DNA of 17,515 bases from Coemansia sp. RSA 922 (Eukaryota; Kickxellomycota; Kickxellomycetes; Kickxellales; Kickxellaceae). A program made the translations under genes and the position numbers. Positions 1 through 6,000 of this stretch are shown one piece after another; the stretch's first letter is position 1; the number at the start of each line of letters is the position of its first letter. The notes under the pieces were generated by a model that was not told the origin of the DNA, made no database searches, and saw only the letters and a list, made by a program, of their open reading frames with translations. The stretch is from NCBI GenBank assembly GCA_027577415.1, contig JANBQS010000459.1, positions 1 to 17,515 of the forward strand, written 5' to 3'.

Positions 1-293
1 TTGTGAATTGTTTTCCATGATTGTCCATTCACAAGTACAAATCGTGCTGTATCATCTATAATAACATTGATAAAATCCATACTATCACAGGTGGAAAAGC
101 TATGATAAACACTATTATTTGTAGCAACAAGTACTGATTTACCTTTTTTATCACTATATTCGCATTTATCCTTTACATACATAGCAGCAACTGCACAGTG
201 CCTTTTTTCCTTAGGAATATATAGTTTGTCAATAATTTTCAGATCCTTGGCATCACTTTCATACGCATATACTTCATAAGGCTTTTCTGGCAT
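1..293 (-). CDS. Partial ORF of unknown function, running off the left edge
   Basis: An open frame reads leftward from an ATG at 293 to the edge, giving 97 codons with no stop. The upstream in-frame stop (TGA) lies near 345, so this ATG is the first available. The protein begins MPEKPYEVYAYESDAKD and continues as a charged, hydrophilic sequence with alternating hydrophobic residues (for example SVLVATNNSVYHSF and DDTARFVLVNG), as in a beta-rich fold. I see no signal peptide, membrane segment or motif that names a family. The region is very AT-rich (16 of 60 G+C in bases 61-120), unlike the genes on the right of the window. A purine-rich tract on the plus strand, and so pyrimidine-rich on the coding strand, lies just upstream at about 359-410, as in many fungal promoters. 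It could be a real gene start or part of a transposable or decayed element. The 3' end is outside the window. Confidence 0.45.
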   Translation of the reverse strand, partial: MPEKPYEVYAYESDAKDLKIIDKLYIPKEKRHCAVAAMYVKDKCEYSDKKGKSVLVATNNSVYHSFSTCDSMDFINVIIDDTARFVLVNGQSWKTIH

Positions 294-1149
294 CTTTAGA
301 GACGTTTTTGGAAAGGTGAAACACAAGGGTGTGAGCGTGTCAGAATGTCAAATAAAAAATAGGAAAAAAAATAGATGAAGAAAGAAGAAGAAAGAAGAAA
401 AATTAAGAGGCCAGAGGGCTTTTTGAACCTTTACTGGAGTGGAAGTGAATAGAAAAATGCTGAGAAAAAAGGTTGGGAAAAGCCTTCCCCCAACAATCCT
501 ATAGTGGTCGGAAACAGAAAACTAAACCTCATGCCTTTTGTCAAAGCCAGGTGCAATTACTTCAAAGGATTGTGCTATATTAATTGTTTCCCACTATGGA
601 GCAAGTGGGGGTTTACAAAGGCTACAATGGACTAAAAAGGGAGCAAAGGGGGATTTCAATTTTTCTAATGTCCAAGGGTGTCTCCATTTTTGAAGGCACT
701 TTGTCCAAGCCAAGTGTGAAGTGGTAGAAGCTTATTTGTAAAGGGTTCATTGCAGAGCACACTAGCAACTGTTTATGAGGTGGGAAGAAAGCCATGCCTT
801 TAGATTTGCTGAGATGCACTGAGCTGCAGCCAAAGGTGGCCGAGGCAATCGCTGAGTGGGCCAGTAGATATGGCACGCTCCTCTACAAGATGGGGATCGA
901 GGTTCCTTAGTTCCCTAATATCCACAAATGCCTATTTAATATACTATATTTGCCTATAAATCTTTCTTGCTAACAGACTTCCAAGTGCTGATGTACTAAG
1001 CCCATCGTTTTTGTAACAAACGAACAAATTAATTAATTACGGCTTATAAACTGGGACATGCTATTTTCTAAATGAGTGGTTCAGTGCCACTTACATATAA
1101 TTGAATAGCTACTTGTTTGAACTATATATAAGAAATAACCTAGCAAAAT
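294..1149. other. AT-rich intergenic stretch with a decayed coding remnant
   Basis: About 850 bp without a convincing intact gene. It holds a GAA/GAAA-rich purine tract at about 359-410, a broken reading frame at 668-910 (listed separately), and an AT-rich stretch from about 910 to 1149 that would carry the 3' end of the transporter transcript. An 84-codon minus-strand ORF at 622-876 overlaps the remnant and shows no recognisable domain. I see no tRNA and no terminal repeats of a transposon. Confidence 0.5.
668..910 (+). pseudogene. Possible broken coding remnant, family unknown
   Basis: A single plus-strand frame from an ATG at 668 to a TAG at 908-910 has only two internal stops (TAG at 725-727 and TGA at 776-778). 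The last part, from an ATG at 794, encodes 38 residues ending in an amphipathic, protein-like stretch (LLRCTELQPKVAEAIAEW, then a Tyr/Leu-rich tail ending GIEVP). Codon use and hydrophobic periodicity look like former coding sequence rather than random AT-rich DNA. I recognise no family. It may be the tail of a decayed transposon protein or of an old gene. A minus-strand frame also overlaps, so even the strand is uncertain. Confidence 0.25.
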
Positions 1150-4100
1150 TTACTGGGCAAAGTCGCTGGTCTTGACTAGCTGTGCAAACATTCCGTCTTT
1201 GGCAAGCAATTCTTCAGGTGTGCCAATTTCAGCAATGGTGCCCTTGTCCATGACGATAATGCGATCACTGTTCATAATAGTTTCTAGGCGATGAGCAATG
1301 GTCAGAACAGTGCAATCACTAAACTCCTCGCGAATCAGCTCTTGAAAGGACTTGTCTGTCTCCAAGTCGACATTGGCTGTGGCTTCATCAAGCACAACAA
1401 TCTTGCGCTTGCGCATAATTACACGACACAGTCCAATTAACTGCTTCTGACCACTACTAAAACTTCCAAAGCAATCCTGAACTGACTTATCCAATCCATT
1501 GGGTTTGGGCTTTTCTACAGGATCTAATGTTCGGGGCATCTTCTTTAGAACAAACAGCATCACACGCTTAAGCCAGCTTGCATTTTGCCACTGTTCTCTT
1601 TTGCGTGCTTGATCTATTTCGTACTCAGACTCCTCACTGCCATTGCTTACGAGTTCCTTGGATGAAACTAGCTCGGACAAGTTACACTTTACCAATGCTG
1701 CCCACATTCCCTCAACATCAAACTGATTGAGTGGATCTAAATTCCTTTTTATTGACCCACTAAATATTGACGACTCTTGGGGAATCATGCCCAGCCGTGG
1801 TCTGTAGTCGCCAACCCCAAACTCAGAAATATCCTGGCCATCAATCAAAATTGTGCCACTGGTATTCTCGTGAATCAGCCTAAACAGCACCTTGGCTAGA
1901 GATGACTTACCAGCACCAGTCCGTCCAACAATGCCAATCTTCTCTCCTGGGTTGATGGTCAAGTTGACGTTCTTCAGAGCATAGTTTAGATCTGCGCCAT
2001 ACTTCATACTAAAATCGCGAAACTCAATTTTGCCATGGGGTGGCCATTGTGCTGATGGACGGCAGCTATCAATTATGTATGGTGCTTCTGGGTCACGCTC
2101 AGCTAGATTGCGGAACTCATTAATCTTTGCTAGTAGCTCAAAAGTCTCTGTGGACAAGTAGGAGACGATTTCTATATTATTACTCACTGATTCACAATTA
2201 TCAAGGAATTCAGCAACATCACCAGAACTTATCGTGTACAGCCCAAACTTTGACATGGCAATGTAGACATAGAGCAGTATCGAATGCAATGCCGTTTTAA
2301 TAGCTGAGGATGCTAGAATTTTTAGATCACCATATGCTGACCGGACCATGCCCAAGCGAGTTTGGTTCTCGGCACCCTGAATGTAATTGTTAGTGAAATA
2401 AGGCTCTACTCCAAAGAGGCGGATCATCTGAGATCCATTATCAACCAAGCTCTTACTGTGATCAAGCTCATTCCCCAGCTTATTATTTAACTCTTTAAAA
2501 CATTTGTTTAATGGCTCGAAAATTGATTTCGTCACATGTAACACCAACCAAAACAGCGGAACACAGATGAGAAGCCAAGGAGACAACTTTGAAATTCGGT
2601 ATATCAACAAGAGGGCGGATATAGCATCTCCACAACTATATGACAAATAACCATATGCGCTACTGGTAAATGTGCTGATTGCCCTAGTATGGTTGTTGCG
2701 AATATCACTATCTTTTTTGCTTTCAAAGTATGTTAACGGCGCAATCAACAGGCCTCTAATAAAATGGTTGCCAACTTTTTGCTTAAACTTGTCATTAATC
2801 AAAGCTTCTTTAATATGTATCTGAATACTCCATATTAAGGTACTGGATAAGCGGCTCAATGCTGTTACTCCAATATAAGCAAGTATTGCATTGCTGTCAG
2901 CCGTACTAGGATTGCTGTTGGCTCTTAAAACATCAAGCTTATTCATATAGAGTATTGCTGCTGATATCTTATCAAACATCATTGTCATTAATATAGTTGC
3001 TACCACTGGAAATCCACAAATGCGAATAGCATACAAAGCATTACTCCAGTGTGACCACTGCTTTGGTGGTTTAGACATATCACTGGTACTGGCTATCAAA
3101 TTATTGCTCTCTTCAGTGGTACTAATGATGTGCTTGCCTTCCGATGCTGAAGCTGATGTTGCCTGTAGCTCATTGCTAGTGTTGACAACATTTCTCTGTA
3201 TTGGCTTTGTTTGGGCTTTAAACTCGAAAGCAGTGTGGACTTGGGGTGTCTGCACTTTAACCGAGACATGGCCATTATCCACAGTAGCGACTTGATTGCA
3301 TAGAGGCAAGATGTTATCTGCATTGGTAGTGATAAAGCGTAGCTTTTGACCCAACAGTCCAGTGCTCAAAATAATATTGTCCAGAATATGGCGTTTGACA
3401 ATAGCATTCACTGCTGACAAGGGGTCATCCAAGAAATAGATGTCAGCTTTAGAATACACAGTTCTCGCCAATGCTAGGCGTGCCCTTTGACCACCAGAAA
3501 TGTTCATGCCATTCTCACCTATAACCGTCATATCACCGTTTGGCCACATTTCCAAATCATCTGTAAGCGCACAGGCATGCAGAACCTTCCAGTAATAATC
3601 TTCGTCATACTCACGACCAAAAAGAATATTCGCACGCAATGTGTCATTCATAATCCATGGCTGCTGCTCAAGGTATGCAATTCTACCAACTAATTTACCT
3701 GTTCCATGCGTCATTTCCACCTCACTGCACATGGCCAGAAATAGTGACGACTTTCCAGCACCAGTTTTGCCAACAATCGCCACCAATTCTCCTGCACTAG
3801 CACTTAATGAAACATCTGAGAGAACATTTCTGGCGTTATCTCCTGTTCCCCAGGTAAAGCTGCAATTGTTCATCTCTACCAATGGACCAACCCCTGAAGT
3901 ATCGTCTGAATTAGGCAAAGAATTGAGATAGTCGCCTTTGAGCATGGTTTCAACTTCCTGATTGTCTTTAATCGTTTTTTTTAATTCAGACAATGTGTAG
4001 CTAATTGAGTTCAAATTGGTCTGTAACCGTTGAATAAGGAAAGTAATCTCAAATATATTGGCATTGGACGTGCTCACATTAGCCATAGTGGAAGTAGAAT

Positions 4101-4449
4101 AGGCGTATATGGCTGCAAGTGCACTCAAGTTATTAACAAGCGATTCGAATGTGTTCAGCAGAGTCCAAAGAAGTCGCATAATTGGAGCATACCATGGAAG
4201 CTTTTTTTTGAATGCAAAAGATGGCTTGGGTGATAAATTTGGAAACATTTTCTCCCAAGCAAATATCTTAATTGATTTTATGCCCTTGGTTATATCTCGT
4301 AAGTCTGACCAAGCGCCACTAGAGTCTTCGGGTTCACTCCATTCATACTCACTACCCATTAGTAGGCCTAATCCTTGATAAACAAGTTTCAACAAATGAG
4401 GCATTATAATCGCAATTATCACATAGTAACCAATGTGATTGTACAACAT
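1150..4449 (-). CDS. ABCC transporter, main open segment (second half of TMD1, NBD1, TMD2, NBD2)
   Basis: The 1,099-codon uninterrupted part. NBD1: Walker A GKTGAGKSS at residues 227-235 of this segment, signature ISGGQRARLALAR, Walker B/D-loop YFLDDPLSAVN. The position after the Walker B Asp is Asp rather than Glu, as usual for ABCC NBD1. The D-loop Asp is Asn, and the switch His is apparently replaced (ITTNADN), so NBD1 is probably non-hydrolytic. A hydrophilic linker rich in Ser/Thr/Glu follows, then TMD2. NBD2: Walker A GRTGAGKSS, Q-loop IPQESSIFSG, signature FSSGQKQL, Walker B with catalytic Glu VVLDEATANVD, and H-loop TIAHRLETI, all intact. A stretch of about 55 extra residues lies between the NBD2 Q-loop and the signature. 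It would be translated only by readthrough of, or restarting after, the TGA at 4453-4455; its ATG (4449) lies 3 bases past that stop. Confidence 0.85.
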   Translation of the reverse strand: MLYNHIGYYVIIAIIMPHLLKLVYQGLGLLMGSEYEWSEPEDSSGAWSDLRDITKGIKSIKIFAWEKMFPNLSPKPSFAFKKKLPWYAPIMRLLWTLLNTFESLVNNLSALAAIYAYSTSTMANVSTSNANIFEITFLIQRLQTNLNSISYTLSELKKTIKDNQEVETMLKGDYLNSLPNSDDTSGVGPLVEMNNCSFTWGTGDNARNVLSDVSLSASAGELVAIVGKTGAGKSSLFLAMCSEVEMTHGTGKLVGRIAYLEQQPWIMNDTLRANILFGREYDEDYYWKVLHACALTDDLEMWPNGDMTVIGENGMNISGGQRARLALARTVYSKADIYFLDDPLSAVNAIVKRHILDNIILSTGLLGQKLRFITTNADNILPLCNQVATVDNGHVSVKVQTPQVHTAFEFKAQTKPIQRNVVNTSNELQATSASASEGKHIISTTEESNNLIASTSDMSKPPKQWSHWSNALYAIRICGFPVVATILMTMMFDKISAAILYMNKLDVLRANSNPSTADSNAILAYIGVTALSRLSSTLIWSIQIHIKEALINDKFKQKVGNHFIRGLLIAPLTYFESKKDSDIRNNHTRAISTFTSSAYGYLSYSCGDAISALLLIYRISKLSPWLLICVPLFWLVLHVTKSIFEPLNKCFKELNNKLGNELDHSKSLVDNGSQMIRLFGVEPYFTNNYIQGAENQTRLGMVRSAYGDLKILASSAIKTALHSILLYVYIAMSKFGLYTISSGDVAEFLDNCESVSNNIEIVSYLSTETFELLAKINEFRNLAERDPEAPYIIDSCRPSAQWPPHGKIEFRDFSMKYGADLNYALKNVNLTINPGEKIGIVGRTGAGKSSLAKVLFRLIHENTSGTILIDGQDISEFGVGDYRPRLGMIPQESSIFSGSIKRNLDPLNQFDVEGMWAALVKCNLSELVSSKELVSNGSEESEYEIDQARKREQWQNASWLKRVMLFVLKKMPRTLDPVEKPKPNGLDKSVQDCFGSFSSGQKQLIGLCRVIMRKRKIVVLDEATANVDLETDKSFQELIREEFSDCTVLTIAHRLETIMNSDRIIVMDKGTIAEIGTPEELLAKDGMFAQLVKTSDFAQ

Positions 4450-4452
4450 CCA

Positions 4453-4833
4453 TCATGACATTATCAAAGAAAACAGTGAGCTGAGTAGGCGTTCAACACT
4501 TTGAGGAAGCATAAGTAAGGGCATGATACAACTAGAGGGATTTCTAAAACCAGCTGGTTTCTTCCTTAGCCCTAGCCTCTGTAAGGGCAAGCGGAACACC
4601 TCAATGTTAATTGCATGATTTGCTCTAGACATTTCGTTCTTAATATACTGACGAACAAAGGGCTGCTGGTCATGCAACAACTGAACAATTATAATGCGCG
4701 AAACATCTGCAACAATCATATACATGCTATAGTTAGACAAGTCCTCGACGTTGTGCATAATGCTGCTGTTTAGTTTAATCCGAAGTAGAGGTATAAATTG
4801 TAGCAGTAGCCCGACAATGTACACTGGAATCAT
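4453..4833 (-). CDS. ABCC transporter, middle segment (first half of TMD1) between the two TGA codons
   Basis: This 126-codon stretch is in the same frame as both flanking segments. It contains a hydrophobic helix (VYIVGLLLQFIPLL), then the TMD1 cytoplasmic loop region, and ends in the helix leading to SLIMS before the TGA at 4455-4453. Its ATG (4833) lies two codons after the first TGA. No nucleotide-binding domain is present, so it cannot work alone. It is best read as part of the interrupted transporter rather than a separate gene. Confidence 0.7.
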   Translation of the reverse strand: MIPVYIVGLLLQFIPLLRIKLNSSIMHNVEDLSNYSMYMIVADVSRIIIVQLLHDQQPFVRQYIKNEMSRANHAINIEVFRLPLQRLGLRKKPAGFRNPSSCIMPLLMLPQSVERLLSSLFSLIMS

Positions 4834-4839
4834 TGGACG

Positions 4840-5442
4840 TCACGTCATGCGGAAAATGGCGCGTAAAACAAAATATGACTCGTTAGTGTTGAGTTTGAAC
4901 TCACTGTATGCAGTGCGCAGCTGGAAACGCTCAGGAAGTGGCCACATGTCATCGAGCGTAACTTGGCGCAGTTTTTGGAGTTTCATGAGGTAGCGCTCTT
5001 GAGCATAAGTGCACTGTTGAAAGACTTGGTGTAGCAGGGCTTTACTAGAAGCATCGAGGTTTGCCAGCACTAGAACACCGTGTAGCAGAGCACATACTGC
5101 ACTATTCCACACTTTGTTTGACCCATTCAGTGCTCGGTAAACGCCAATGAGATGGAATGCCTGAAACCAAATGTAGCCAGTAGTCGAAGCAGACAGGGCA
5201 AATGACAAGAGCACGGCAGTTGAATAGAGAAGGCCAGTCCAGGCAGCAGATGAGTGAACGGCAAGCGCAGCAAACACAGCACACACTAGAGGAGATGGTG
5301 TGTTGCCAAACCACTTGGAAAATGGCGTCTTGTTGCGTAGGACTGCGTAAAGCGACATGGCTACGACGGCAGCATCGGTAGCTGGAAGAGAAGAGCGCTG
5401 CAACGCTGATGTTGCAAAAGAAAAGTACTCCTGGATAATCAT
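4840..5442 (-). CDS. ABCC transporter, N-terminal segment (TMD0-like region and linker)
   Basis: There are 200 codons from the first ATG (5442) to the TGA at 4842-4840. About four hydrophobic stretches are visible (around LVCAVFAALAV, LLYSTAVLLSFALSA, YIWFQAFHLIGVY and CALLHGVLVLANL). They are followed by a cytoplasmic linker containing LDDMWPLPERF, which matches the D-[MI]-W-x-L-P/L linker preceding TMD1 in ABCC proteins, and then FVLRAIFRMT before the stop. A TMD0 normally has five helices, so the true start may lie further upstream. A 77-codon minus-strand ORF at 5462-5695 is in the right place but has no clear link. Confidence 0.7.
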   Translation of the reverse strand: MIIQEYFSFATSALQRSSLPATDAAVVAMSLYAVLRNKTPFSKWFGNTPSPLVCAVFAALAVHSSAAWTGLLYSTAVLLSFALSASTTGYIWFQAFHLIGVYRALNGSNKVWNSAVCALLHGVLVLANLDASSKALLHQVFQQCTYAQERYLMKLQKLRQVTLDDMWPLPERFQLRTAYSEFKLNTNESYFVLRAIFRMT

Positions 5443-6000
5443 TGAAAAGCACAAGAAGAAACTATATGACCAAGAAATGGAGTAAAGAAAAATTGAGTGA
5501 AGAACAGAGAATTTTTCTTGCCAGCAGTGGGCGCACCATTTTAACTGAAAAATACGACTGTATCCTCAGCAGGCAATAAAAGGATTCCACTTCACCAAAA
5601 AAGAAAAATAGAAAAGAGTGCTTTGACGAAAGAACTTGAGCTCCATTGACCAGCAAGTCTCCACTACATTGCCCATGCCTTTGACATGTAGCCATTAAAT
5701 TGCTTAATACTCTGGAGATCAGTCTAATTATGCTTCATTGTTAGTACTTGAAGAATGTATTCCTGTTTGCCGCGGTTCCCGTGCGAGTCCCCCACACAAC
5801 GCTAAATCTCTTTGCTCACAATACTTGCAAACATATTCACAATTAGATCAAGGCCGACTGATTGATTAGTCTCGTCAATTAAACTATTGAGGGCGATCAC
5901 TGGCTAAGGTAAATAATGCTGGTGTTTTGTTATTTTTTCTTTCTTGTTTTCTCTAGCTAATTCATTCTATATTTCCTTCTATTGTTTGAATCTCTCCCAA
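5443..6000. promoter_or_regulatory. Divergent promoter region between the ABC transporter and the TACC gene
   Basis: About 560 bp separate two start codons facing apart. A CCGCGG motif at 5770-5775 (context GCCGCGGT) resembles, but does not exactly match, the pleiotropic-drug-response element TCCGCGGA bound by fungal Zn2Cys6 factors. Near the TACC start, a GT at 5909 and a pyrimidine-rich CTCTAG ending at 5956 could bound a 48-nt intron in the 5' untranslated region. Both are weak calls from motif shape only. Confidence 0.35.

Larger units (their letters stand above)
1150..5442 (-). pseudogene. ABCC (MRP/YCF1-type) transporter interrupted by two in-frame TGA codons
   Basis: From the first ATG (5442) to the TAA at 1150-1152, one frame encodes about 1,430 residues, close to the usual 1,450-1,550 of full-length fungal ABCC transporters. 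Order: short N-terminal TMD0-like membrane region and linker, TMD1, NBD1, TMD2, NBD2. Family members use ATP to export glutathione conjugates, metals or other organic anions, or to move them into the vacuole. The frame is broken only by TGA at codon 201 (4842-4840) and TGA at codon 330 (4455-4453); there is no frameshift. The first TGA sits in FRMT-stop-RPMIPVY, where a Trp (TGG) would fit the family pattern. TGA is not a sense codon here, because four neighbouring genes end in it. A recent pseudogene, consensus errors or recoding remain possible. A longer N-terminus is possible, since TMD0 looks short. Confidence 0.75.

Noticed and set aside
4447..4842. Genetic code with TGA as tryptophan
   Set aside because: TACC, acyltransferase, F-box-like and oxygenase genes all terminate at TGA, and Trp is encoded by TGG throughout.
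5462..5695. 77-codon minus-strand ORF as an upstream exon of the ABC transporter
   Set aside because: No convincing splice donor or TMD0 similarity; the hydrophobic FFFF run comes from a poly-A/T tract. It remains only a remote possibility.
5761..5815. tRNA-like sequence (GCGGTTCCCGTGCGAGTCC) in the divergent promoter
   Set aside because: It resembles a T-arm only superficially; no matching anticodon, D or acceptor stems on either strand.
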